Of a stretch of DNA of 58,171 nucleotides, positions 19,900 to 27,547 are shown piece after piece. Positions within the stretch are counted from its first letter, which is position 1, and every line of letters begins with the position of its first letter. Both the position numbers and the translations under genes were made by a program. The notes under the pieces were generated by a model. It was given only the letters and a program-made list of their open reading frames with translations, did no database searches and was not told the DNA's origin. Source of the stretch: Gammaproteobacteria bacterium (lineage in GTDB: Bacteria; Pseudomonadota; Gammaproteobacteria; Arenicellales; Arenicellaceae); contig JAKVBA010000032.1 in NCBI GenBank assembly GCA_022447525.1, positions 1 to 58,171 of the forward strand, in the 5' to 3' direction.

Positions 19900-20967
19900 T
19901 TATTTATCTTTTGATTGTCTCAAATCGGGTATTAGCCCCTCTTCAATTGCAAGCGTCTCTAAGGCAACTTCCATCTTCTTTCTAACGCCGGCTGTAACTT
20001 TATATAAGTAATCATGGAGGTGGGCGTCCACTTCGCTTGAGCTTGCGCATTCTGAACTGTATTGTTCAAACGCATTGAGGCTTGATACCAATTCAACCAA
20101 TTGGTGTGGGCATTCACAGTCGACGTTGGTGTCTACGACCAGAAGTTCGGCTAGAGCTTCATCGGAAAACAGTCTGGCAGGAATAACATCGAATTTCTCA
20201 TCGGACATTGATGGTGCGAGGCTAGCAGACTTGTCAGTAAGAGGCTGTCGGATTGCAGTAGAAATTGTCTCGAGTAGTTCCTCACCATGGCCTACATTCC
20301 TCACACAAACTATGCCATCTTCTCGCAGCCGATTGATCATTTGCCGGTTCCCGAATCGGTAGCTAACAAGCGCCTTCTTGGCGTCACTTTCGGCGATCAA
20401 GTCCTTTATCAACCTCACAGTATTGTCATTGAGTAACGGCGTCTCCATCATCAATGCGATCGGCTTTGCCGTTTTAATCTTGCTGCGGAATTTGTGCAGT
20501 GATGTTTCACAACAGACGATTTCGATGTCGCGAGGGAGTTTGTCTAGCAATCTTATCTTCGCCGCGAGATGCGCCCCGAAGACCCCTATTCGAGTTGCCG
20601 ATGAGGCCGATTCTTCCTTCGCCTTTAAAGTCGGCTCGTCACCTTCTGGAAACTCTGTCGTTCCACCGGCTGCAGTGATCCGCTGCGACTCAGATGTCTC
20701 CTGAATCATTCTGTATTTTTGTTCAAGATCATCGTCGCTTAAAGAAGCTAATCGGCTGATCGTTTCCCCTTGGTCAACCAAATATTTGAGGCAGCTAAGC
20801 CTGCGAACATCGCCAATACTGTAGACCCGTCGACCCGTTTCAGTGCGTCGCACTTCAACAGCTTTGTAACGGCTTTCCCACTTCCTGAGCGTGTGTTGAC
20901 CAACGCCAGTCAGCTGCGAAACCGTTCTTATTCCAAACGAATCATTCGGATCAAAATTACTCTTCAT
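19900..20967 (-). CDS. MerR-family regulator, CarH/LitR-type HTH with degenerate cobalamin-like domain
   Basis: This 355-residue regulator is divergent from proteorhodopsin. Residues 11-78 are a MerR winged helix of the CarH/LitR class (IRTVSQLTGVGQHTLRKWESRY, given in part: TGVGQHTLRKWESRY; then GRRVYSIGDVRRL). A polar linker (about 80-122) is too short for the four-helix bundle of CarH. Residues 125-240 look like a Rossmann or B12-binding-type alpha/beta domain. The loop after the first strand reads GAHLAA, keeping the His of DxHxxG but not the Asp or Gly, so canonical cobalamin binding is doubtful. The C-terminal 120 residues have CECPHQL (284-290), LNAFEQYSSEC and DAHLHDYLYKV. This module seems conserved in related MerR proteins, but its function is unknown to me. 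It probably controls the divergent rhodopsin operon. Confidence 0.85.
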   Translation of the reverse strand: MKSNFDPNDSFGIRTVSQLTGVGQHTLRKWESRYKAVEVRRTETGRRVYSIGDVRRLSCLKYLVDQGETISRLASLSDDDLEQKYRMIQETSESQRITAAGGTTEFPEGDEPTLKAKEESASSATRIGVFGAHLAAKIRLLDKLPRDIEIVCCETSLHKFRSKIKTAKPIALMMETPLLNDNTVRLIKDLIAESDAKKALVSYRFGNRQMINRLREDGIVCVRNVGHGEELLETISTAIRQPLTDKSASLAPSMSDEKFDVIPARLFSDEALAELLVVDTNVDCECPHQLVELVSSLNAFEQYSSECASSSEVDAHLHDYLYKVTAGVRKKMEVALETLAIEEGLIPDLRQSKDK

Positions 20968-21050
20968 AGCCGCGGAGTATACAGATTGTCGTGTGAGGCT
21001 TTGTTGATTTGAGCGAATTTATTACCGAGTTTTGAAGAAAATCGCAAAAA

Positions 21051-21130
21051 TAGACATAAATTAGACATTTAACCAAACATACTTTGACAAAGCCTATATT
21101 TCTTACAGTTATCCATTTATTTTGTAGAAT
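21051..21130 (+). promoter_or_regulatory. Candidate operator and promoter of the proteorhodopsin operon
   Basis: TAGACAT occurs at 21051 and again at 21062, exactly 11 bases apart. A TTGACA at 21084-21089 puts a third GACA 22 bases after the second, in the same 11-base register. A weaker AACA (21076) lies between them, one base out of register. Possible promoters are TTGACA (21084) with a poor -10 AGTTAT (21107), or CTTACA (21102) with a better -10 TAGAAT (21125), both at 17-base spacing. The choice decides whether the repeats overlap the -35 (repressor-like) or lie upstream of it (activator-like). CarH-class regulators bind 11-bp direct repeats. Confidence 0.55.
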
Positions 21131-21265
21131 AATTATAGATAATAGGCTGATGTCAGCGTTTTAATTGATCAGTGTTCTGAGTTTCAAATATGGGTCAAAC
21201 AAAATTATGCTGGCACATAATCAGTAAAAAAAGAAAACTAAATCAAGCTCTAATTGGAGAACGCA

Positions 21266-21970
21266 ATGAAAGAAACGATTATGTTGAACCCCAGCGATTA
21301 CGTGGGTGTTTCATTTTGGATCATCTCGGCTGCAATGGTGGCAGCAACCTTCTTTTTCTGGGTCGAGCGCGACCGCGCAGAAGGCAAATGGAAAACGTCG
21401 CTCACGGTAGCCGCTATGGTGACGGGTATCGCAGCCATCCATTACTTCTACATGCGCGAAGTCTGGGTCGTGACTGCGGCGAGCCCCACTGTCTTTAGAT
21501 ACGTGGATTGGTTGCTAACCGTGCCTCTGCAAATAGTAGAGTTTTATCTAATTCTGGCTGCTATCGCAGTTGTGAGCACTGCGCTATTTTGGCGACTGTT
21601 AATCGCATCTCTCGTGATGTTGATCTTTGGATATTTCGGCGAAGTTGGTGCAATGGCGGTATGGCCAGCCTTCATCATCGGGATGATCGGATGGATTTAC
21701 ATCATTTACGAAATTTTCGTTGGCGAAGCTAGCAAGATTAACGCCTCGTCAGGCACGGTGGCGAGTAAGAAAGCATTTAATGCACTTCGGTTAATCGTTA
21801 CTGTTGGATGGGCAATATACCCAATCGGCTATGTGCTTGGATATTCGGGAGCAGGAAGCTCTGATTTCTTAAACATCGTCTACAACTTAGCCGACTTTGT
21901 AAACAAAATAGCGTTTGGTGTCGTCATTTGGGCGGCAGCGACAAGCTCTGACGCTGGAGAACAAGCTTAA
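21266..21970 (+). CDS. Proteorhodopsin, blue-tuned, proton pump type
   Basis: This seven-helix retinal protein uses light to export protons. The ATG at 21266 has GGAG six bases upstream, giving 234 residues; an upstream in-frame TTG at 21254 is unlikely. Helix C reads RYVDWLLTVPLQIVEF. By alignment with green proteorhodopsin, Asp81 is the D97 proton acceptor, Thr85 is T101 and Glu92 is the E108 donor (DTE motif: proton pump). Gln89 is position 105, the blue-tuning residue. Helix G holds the retinal lysine Lys214 in ADFVNKIAFG. His59 (AIHYFYM) matches H75. It is the first gene of a retinal operon and is separated from crtE by a GC-rich hairpin. Confidence 0.98.
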   Translation: MKETIMLNPSDYVGVSFWIISAAMVAATFFFWVERDRAEGKWKTSLTVAAMVTGIAAIHYFYMREVWVVTAASPTVFRYVDWLLTVPLQIVEFYLILAAIAVVSTALFWRLLIASLVMLIFGYFGEVGAMAVWPAFIIGMIGWIYIIYEIFVGEASKINASSGTVASKKAFNALRLIVTVGWAIYPIGYVLGYSGAGSSDFLNIVYNLADFVNKIAFGVVIWAAATSSDAGEQA

Positions 21971-21992
21971 GTCTTGAAATAGAGCTACAAGT

Positions 21993-22016
21993 CATCCCCG
22001 GCAAGAGCCGGGGATG
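21993..22016 (+). repeat. GC-rich perfect hairpin between proteorhodopsin and crtE, REP-like
   Basis: A 10-bp perfect stem (CATCCCCGGC / GCCGGGGATG) with an AAGA loop lies 22 bases after the rhodopsin stop. No T-run follows, so it is not a standard terminator. It looks like a REP-type palindrome or an mRNA-stabilising or attenuating element that could raise rhodopsin mRNA above the downstream carotenoid genes. Confidence 0.7.
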
Positions 22017-22065
22017 GCAATCCACCTGAAATTCAACAACTGCCGTTGGGCATAACGAGAACAAT

Positions 22066-23064
22066 ATGAGCGGCAATACCGAAGGAATTAGAAAAAATTT
22101 ACATGAACGCGTCATCAAAAAAATAATCGATGTCGCAGTCATAAATGCCGGCGCTTTAGAGTTGCCATTGCGGCACCACTTCCAAGCACCAGGCAAGGGT
22201 TCTAGGAGCCAACTAATAAAAACTATACAAGGAGAGATTACCAACGAAGAATTCTTAACCACGGTGTGTGCCGTGTGTGAGTGCATCCACGAAGCATCAT
22301 TAGTACACGATGATTTGCAAGACCGAGATGAGGTTCGAAGATCAAACCCTACTGTTTGGAAGAAATTTGGAGACGACGCGGCGATTTTACTCGGCGATCA
22401 TTTGATAGTTTGTGCTTCGACCATACTTTTGAGTAGCCATCTACCAGATCAAGCTAAACTGATGATACAGGGTTTTATGAATGAAGCTGTCAGTAAAGCC
22501 ACGAACGGACAGTTTACCCAACTCGGGCTCGAAATAGGCAATTCGAACGTAGCCCATTTTTACCAAGAATCGGCCGCCAATAAGACCGGCGCTTTTTTTG
22601 CTTTCACCATGAAAAGTGCTTATGTATTGAAAAGTTTGTTACGGAGTCCAGCCGACCACCCTATCTCAAACGAGCTACCCGCCGCAATTAGGCAAGACCT
22701 GAAGGCGATAGAATTAGCTGGCCAAAACCTAGGAATTGGATACCAGATTTACAACGACTGCAAAAATCTCACCAACGCGAAGACTTTTTTCGCTACCAGA
22801 GACTGGCAGCAACAGATAGTAACAGCTCCGTTAATTATACTGAGCAAAATGGTAGATGAACCGACCAAAATACCACTCAATGTTGGTATAGCCGAGAGGG
22901 TTTTGAATCAATGCAAAGAGTGGCAAAGCAAGGCTTACGCAGACGCCGAGCTCATACTTCAAAATGTCGACCCATCCATCTTGGAAACCGTCAAGCAATT
23001 CGGTATTCGATTTAGAATTCGTACTCGAGCTGACAGCGCCGAAAACCTGAGTGCAATTCTATGA
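22066..23064 (+). CDS. crtE: Geranylgeranyl diphosphate synthase (polyprenyl synthetase family)
   Basis: This 332-residue enzyme makes GGPP from IPP and allylic diphosphates for carotenoid synthesis. The first aspartate-rich motif is intact (LVHDDLQDRDEVRR). NGQFTQL matches the usual GQ motif, and KTGAFFAFTM matches the KT motif. The second Asp-rich motif reads YNDCKN, with Asn in place of two expected Asp residues, which is unusual and may alter metal binding. crtI overlaps its end by four bases (ATGA), so the genes are translationally coupled. Identity is strongly supported by its place at the head of crtI-crtB-crtY-blh-idi. Confidence 0.92.
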   Translation: MSGNTEGIRKNLHERVIKKIIDVAVINAGALELPLRHHFQAPGKGSRSQLIKTIQGEITNEEFLTTVCAVCECIHEASLVHDDLQDRDEVRRSNPTVWKKFGDDAAILLGDHLIVCASTILLSSHLPDQAKLMIQGFMNEAVSKATNGQFTQLGLEIGNSNVAHFYQESAANKTGAFFAFTMKSAYVLKSLLRSPADHPISNELPAAIRQDLKAIELAGQNLGIGYQIYNDCKNLTNAKTFFATRDWQQQIVTAPLIILSKMVDEPTKIPLNVGIAERVLNQCKEWQSKAYADAELILQNVDPSILETVKQFGIRFRIRTRADSAENLSAIL

Positions 23065-24578
23065 ATAAAGCGATAGTAATTGGCGCTGGTTTCGGAGGCA
23101 TAGCATCGGCTTTACGTTTGCGTGCAAAGGGGTATTCCGTACAAATTATCGATAAATGCGAAAGATTGGGTGGTCGCGCTCAAGTTTTTGAGCGAGAAGG
23201 CTACAAATTCGACGCAGGGCCAACAGTTATTACTGCCCCATTTTTATTTAACGAGCTATTCGAATTGTTCGACAAAAGCAGGGAGGACTATGTTGAATTC
23301 AAAGCTGTTAACCCCTGGTACCAGTTCTATTTTGCCGATGGTACGAGATTTAACTATGGTGGATCAATTGAAAATACGTTAAACGAGATTGCGAAATTCA
23401 ATCCAGAAGATCAAAAAGGGTATCTAGATCTGGTGAAAAAATCTCAAGAGATTTTCGATGTTGGATTTACCCAGTTATCTGACAAGCCGTTTCATTCTGT
23501 TTGGTCAATGCTTCGACAAATACCTGCATTGTTAAAATTGAGAAGCGATAGGACGGTATGGCAGCTAGTAAGCCGACACATAAGCAATGAAAAACTACGT
23601 CAAGCCTTTTCAGTGCAACCGCTACTAGTGGGCGGCAACCCATTTAACACCACAAGCATCTACAACTTAATTCATTTCCTTGAGAGAAAATGGGGCATCC
23701 ACTTTGCTATGGGTGGCACTGGTGCTCTGGTTGATGCCCTCGGCAAACTAATGACGGAAGTGGGTATAGAAATAAAACTCGGCACCGAAGTGAGGCAATT
23801 GGTGGTAGAGGGTAAGCAGATCACCAAAGCCGTATTAGCGGACAACTCGGAAGTAGAGGCAGATATATTTATCTCAAATGCGGACCCTTTGCACCTATAC
23901 CGAAACATGCTGAGCTCACGCTCTTCAAACTTGCTAGCAAAACTCAAAACCAAGCGAGCAAAGCTATCGATGGGTCTGTTTGTTCTGTATTTTGGCACCA
24001 CCAAAAAATACGCAGACGTGGAGCACCACACCATTTGGTTAGGCAAAAGATACAAAGCCCTGCTAAGAGATATTTTTCAGGGTGACAGCCTTCCAGATGA
24101 TTTTTCTTTATACGTACATCGTCCGACGGCAACGGACCCAAGTTTCGCGCCCGATGGACATGATTCTTTCTACGTCTTGGCACCAGTGCCAAACTTGAAG
24201 GCCAACATCGATTGGCGTGCTGAAGGCCCGGTGCTGATGAAAAGAATCATCGATGCTCTCGAAAGAACAATACTGCCCGATTTAAAAAAACATATTGTCC
24301 ACGAATTTTATATGAATCCAGAGGACTTTCAGCGTGAATACCTTAGTGAAGCTGGAGCAGGGTTCTCAATTGCTCCATTGTTCAGCCAATCCGCCTGGTT
24401 TCGATTTCACAATCGAGGCGAGGGGCCAAGTAACTTGTATGTCAGTGGCGCCGGCACCCATCCCGGTGCTGGATTGCCCGGCGTAATAAGTTCCGCGAAG
24501 GTCGTTGATCGATTGGTCCCAAGCCCAATTAGGCAGGTTGAGACAACGCAACCTAGGGAGGTTGAAGTTGGAGTATGA
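23061..24578 (+). CDS. crtI: Phytoene desaturase
   Basis: CrtI desaturates phytoene to lycopene, bound to the membrane with FAD. The 505-residue protein opens with the dinucleotide fold AIVIGAGFGGIASALRLRA and continues LGGRAQVFEREGYKFDAGPTV. It has the QPLLVGGNPFNTTSIY segment and ends with the family signature GAGTHPGAGLPGVISSAKV. The length is typical. It starts inside the stop of crtE (ATGA overlap), and its end overlaps the crtB start. Confidence 0.97.
   Translation: MNKAIVIGAGFGGIASALRLRAKGYSVQIIDKCERLGGRAQVFEREGYKFDAGPTVITAPFLFNELFELFDKSREDYVEFKAVNPWYQFYFADGTRFNYGGSIENTLNEIAKFNPEDQKGYLDLVKKSQEIFDVGFTQLSDKPFHSVWSMLRQIPALLKLRSDRTVWQLVSRHISNEKLRQAFSVQPLLVGGNPFNTTSIYNLIHFLERKWGIHFAMGGTGALVDALGKLMTEVGIEIKLGTEVRQLVVEGKQITKAVLADNSEVEADIFISNADPLHLYRNMLSSRSSNLLAKLKTKRAKLSMGLFVLYFGTTKKYADVEHHTIWLGKRYKALLRDIFQGDSLPDDFSLYVHRPTATDPSFAPDGHDSFYVLAPVPNLKANIDWRAEGPVLMKRIIDALERTILPDLKKHIVHEFYMNPEDFQREYLSEAGAGFSIAPLFSQSAWFRFHNRGEGPSNLYVSGAGTHPGAGLPGVISSAKVVDRLVPSPIRQVETTQPREVEVGV
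24555..24561 (+). promoter_or_regulatory. Ribosome binding site of crtB
   Basis: AGGGAGG, near-perfect to the anti-Shine-Dalgarno, lies six bases before the TTG at 24568. It lies within crtI and decides the crtB start. Confidence 0.75.
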
Positions 24579-25482
24579 CATTCACTCATACAGCGCACTC
24601 GAGGTGTTGGAGAAACACGGCAAGACGTTCGCCTTTGCTGGGAAACTGCTTGACAGAAAATCACTGGATTCCTGCGCGAGGCTCTACCAGTTCTGTCGAT
24701 ATGCAGATGATTTGGTAGACGATGCAAAAGATAAAGCAGAGGCAAAATCGAAACTAAATTTACTGTCACAAGAACTCAAAGCTGGCTCGAGCAGCGACGT
24801 GGTTATACAAGATTTTATAGATCTGAGCGTAGAATTTAATTTAGATCCTCGGGTAACAGACGAGTTACTCACGGGCTTATCGGGTGATCTAGAGCAAGTG
24901 CGGATACAAACTATCGATGATCTATTAACTTATTGCTACCGCGTTGCGGGAACGGTCGGATTGCATATGTGTTCGATTTTTTCAGTTCAGGAACCCACGG
25001 CAAGAGCTCACGCTATTGATTTGGGTATAGCGATGCAACTGACCAACATATGCAGGGACGTTACGGAAGATGCCGAGGGAGATCGACGTTATTTGCCCTC
25101 AGCACTCGTAGGTCAACTTGAACCGTCTCAAATTCTGGAGCCTCGCGAGATAGATGCACAATCAATAAAGCGTAGTGTCTCAGAACTTCTTGACCTGGCA
25201 GATCAATATTACCGCTCTGGTTTCGCTGGGTTGGCATTTTTACCACCGAGATTCAGAACCACGATTGCCGTGGCGGCTCGTTTGTACCAAGAAATTGGCT
25301 GTGTCATAAAAAAGAGGGGCTACGATGTTTGGCTTGGAAGGGCTTACGTTGACTTCCCAAACAAAGTCCTCAAAGGGCTGATAGCGGCTCTGTCATTATT
25401 ACACCGACGGGCCTTATCGGAAAAACATAATCCAAAATTGCACCGGGGCCTGGGTGGCTTGCCTTGGGTGTCAATCAATTAA
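24568..25482 (+). CDS. crtB: Phytoene synthase
   Basis: CrtB condenses two GGPP into phytoene. I place the start at the TTG at 24568, because AGGGAGG at 24555-24561 lies six bases upstream and the protein then begins EYDIHSYSALEVL just before conserved sequence; the ORF runs back to 24505 inside crtI. The 304-residue product has both aspartate motifs (YADDLVDDAKD and CRDVTEDAEGDRRYLP) and AIDLGIAMQLTNI. It overlaps crtI by 11 bases and ends one base before the crtY start. Confidence 0.95.
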   Translation: MEYDIHSYSALEVLEKHGKTFAFAGKLLDRKSLDSCARLYQFCRYADDLVDDAKDKAEAKSKLNLLSQELKAGSSSDVVIQDFIDLSVEFNLDPRVTDELLTGLSGDLEQVRIQTIDDLLTYCYRVAGTVGLHMCSIFSVQEPTARAHAIDLGIAMQLTNICRDVTEDAEGDRRYLPSALVGQLEPSQILEPREIDAQSIKRSVSELLDLADQYYRSGFAGLAFLPPRFRTTIAVAARLYQEIGCVIKKRGYDVWLGRAYVDFPNKVLKGLIAALSLLHRRALSEKHNPKLHRGLGGLPWVSIN

Positions 25483-25483
25483 C

Positions 25484-26677
25484 ATGAGCACAAGAGAGTC
25501 CATCGACCTATTGGTTATTGGCGCAGGTTGCGCAGGGCTGTCCCTAGCCACCCAACTGGCCAAACTTGAACGCATGGGATCAAAAGTCCCTTCAACCATT
25601 CTGGTTGATCGGCGCGCGGAATACGTCGATGATCGCACTTGGTGTTTTTGGGAGCCACCGACATCGAAAAATCAAGGCTCAAATCAAATGTGGGACAGTT
25701 GGGAGTTCAGCGACGGCAACAACCGTGTTATTCATTGCGGTAACTCAGATTGGGCTTATCATTACACAAACGCACTCGATTTTTACCAAACATGCATCCA
25801 GAGTATCGAGCAAAGTAAGTCTCAGTCCTTACATCTGAACCAGAGTGTCAAGAAAATCAAAAAGACGTCTCAAGGCTATCTGGTGAGCACTACAAATCGT
25901 ACGTACATCGCTAAAAATATCGTTGATACAAGGCCTTGGTCGGCTGCGCCGGATCGAGATGTCTTACTCAACCAGATATTTTATGGCCTAGTAATTGATA
26001 CCAGTGAGCTCAACATGGCGGTACCAAACAGGGCTATGCTAATGACCGATATGTCAGTTGATGAATATGGTTTTAAATTTAACTATATTTTGCCGTTATC
26101 AAAGAATCGGATTCTGATCGAGGTAACACGCTTCACCGCTCACGATTTAGCACCAGAAAGCCTGGCGGCGAACTGTTACGCTTTATCCAGAAATATGACT
26201 AAAAACAAAGTGCCGTGCATTCTCAGAGTAGAGTCCGGCAATATTCCAATGGGTTTAGGCAGTATTTCAAAGAGTTCGCAAAACTACGTTTACTCTGGAG
26301 TAACGGCTGGGGCGGCTAGAGCATCGACAGGATATGCTTTTCAGCGTATCGGTAAATGGGCGAAACATTGTGCGGTTCACTTGGTAGAGCATGGCAATCC
26401 TTGTTCAGCACCAAAAGACCCAACGCTTATACATTGGATGGATACCGTATTCTTGCAAACGATCAAAAGAAACCCAAAGGTCGCTCCAAAACTATTTATG
26501 TCACTGGCGGAAAACTTAGACGCGTCTAAATTAGTAAGATTCCTGACAGACAAGCCTACTTATCGAGATTTATTCTCGGTGATGACCGCATTACCAGTGA
26601 AGTCTTTACTTAAAAGCGCAATCATAGACTTGAGCCGTAGGGCACAAAAGAAGTACCAAAGAGTAAGGGAGGCCTAG
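25484..26677 (+). CDS. crtY: Lycopene beta-cyclase
   Basis: CrtY cyclises both ends of lycopene to beta-carotene. The ATG at 25484 follows the crtB stop by one base; the ORF continues upstream only because crtB is read in another frame. The 397 residues begin with a dinucleotide fold (LLVIGAGCAGLSLATQLAKL) and contain DRTWCFWEP, VDEYGFKFNYILPLS and GVTAGAARASTGYAFQRI. All are typical of proteobacterial CrtY-type cyclases. Directly after its stop comes the GTG start of blh. Confidence 0.95.
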   Translation: MSTRESIDLLVIGAGCAGLSLATQLAKLERMGSKVPSTILVDRRAEYVDDRTWCFWEPPTSKNQGSNQMWDSWEFSDGNNRVIHCGNSDWAYHYTNALDFYQTCIQSIEQSKSQSLHLNQSVKKIKKTSQGYLVSTTNRTYIAKNIVDTRPWSAAPDRDVLLNQIFYGLVIDTSELNMAVPNRAMLMTDMSVDEYGFKFNYILPLSKNRILIEVTRFTAHDLAPESLAANCYALSRNMTKNKVPCILRVESGNIPMGLGSISKSSQNYVYSGVTAGAARASTGYAFQRIGKWAKHCAVHLVEHGNPCSAPKDPTLIHWMDTVFLQTIKRNPKVAPKLFMSLAENLDASKLVRFLTDKPTYRDLFSVMTALPVKSLLKSAIIDLSRRAQKKYQRVREA

Positions 26678-27547
26678 GTGAACTATCTTTATCTTCAAAG
26701 AGGCTTGTTCATAACGGTTGCTTCCTTGTCAATCGTATCTCATTTATTGGGCATGGCAACATCAGATTACACGATGATTGTGATACTCGCGATCTCGGTT
26801 TTTTTGTTAGGTATCCCTCATGGAGCGGCTGATCCGGTAGTAGCAAAAAGCATTGGCCTATGGAAAAGTAAGGCAGATCTTGCGATTTTTTCAATGACTT
26901 ATGTGCTGATATCGGCAATTGCTCTGCTGTTTTGGTTGTTTTTACCCCGCACAGCACTCGTGCTTTTTCTTGCGATATCGGTATGGCACTTCGCGGGAGA
27001 CTGGTATGACGATGTCGGTGGCTTGTTAAGCAATGCAATTAGCGCCTCGCTGATAAGCTTACCTGCTCTTTTCCACCCTAATGAAGTCGAGACTCTATTT
27101 CGAACCCTGACAGGTTTAGAGACGCAAGGTATCACTTTTATGATCGCCAGTCTGGCGCCAATCGTTACACTTATAGCCTTCTGTTCGGTGTTTAAGTTGT
27201 CACTAAGCAATATCACTTTGAGTATTGAAGTCTTCGTACTATTGGTTGCGGCCGCCTTGCTACCGCCGCTCTGGTTTTTCTTGTTATATTTTTGTTTTCT
27301 CCACAGCCCAAAACACATCATCGCCCTCATTAAGGAGTTTGAAGGCAAACAGCTTTTTAAAACAATTCTGATTTATACCGCTATTACAGGGTTTTTTATT
27401 TGGGGATTTTGGGATGTCGTAGATTCTATTGCTATCAGCGATGCGCTGGTAAAACTAGTATTTCTTTGCTTATTCGCTCTTACCGTGCCCCACATGATTT
27501 TAGTTGAACTTTTTAGAAAGGAGATATCGTTTGAAACCAAAGACTGA
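26678..27547 (+). CDS. blh: Beta-carotene 15,15'-dioxygenase, Brp/Blh family
   Basis: Blh cleaves beta-carotene symmetrically into two retinal molecules, the chromophore of the rhodopsin in this operon. The start is GTG at 26678, abutting the crtY TAG. The 289-residue membrane protein has the four iron-ligand histidines in family context: His48 (GIPHGAADP), His104 (VWHFAGDW), and His209 and His213 (FLHSPKHIIA). Many hydrophobic helices fill the rest, and PHMILVELF is near the end. It overlaps idi by 17 bases. Confidence 0.96.
   Translation: MNYLYLQRGLFITVASLSIVSHLLGMATSDYTMIVILAISVFLLGIPHGAADPVVAKSIGLWKSKADLAIFSMTYVLISAIALLFWLFLPRTALVLFLAISVWHFAGDWYDDVGGLLSNAISASLISLPALFHPNEVETLFRTLTGLETQGITFMIASLAPIVTLIAFCSVFKLSLSNITLSIEVFVLLVAAALLPPLWFFLLYFCFLHSPKHIIALIKEFEGKQLFKTILIYTAITGFFIWGFWDVVDSIAISDALVKLVFLCLFALTVPHMILVELFRKEISFETKD
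27517..27523 (+). promoter_or_regulatory. Ribosome binding site of idi
   Basis: AAAGGAG lies seven bases before the TTG at 27531, within the 3' end of blh, and sets the idi start. Confidence 0.75.

Noticed and set aside
20075-20704. Forward-strand ORFs of about 95-108 codons inside the MerR regulator
   Set aside because: They are antisense shadows with Ser-rich low-complexity products and no ribosome binding site.
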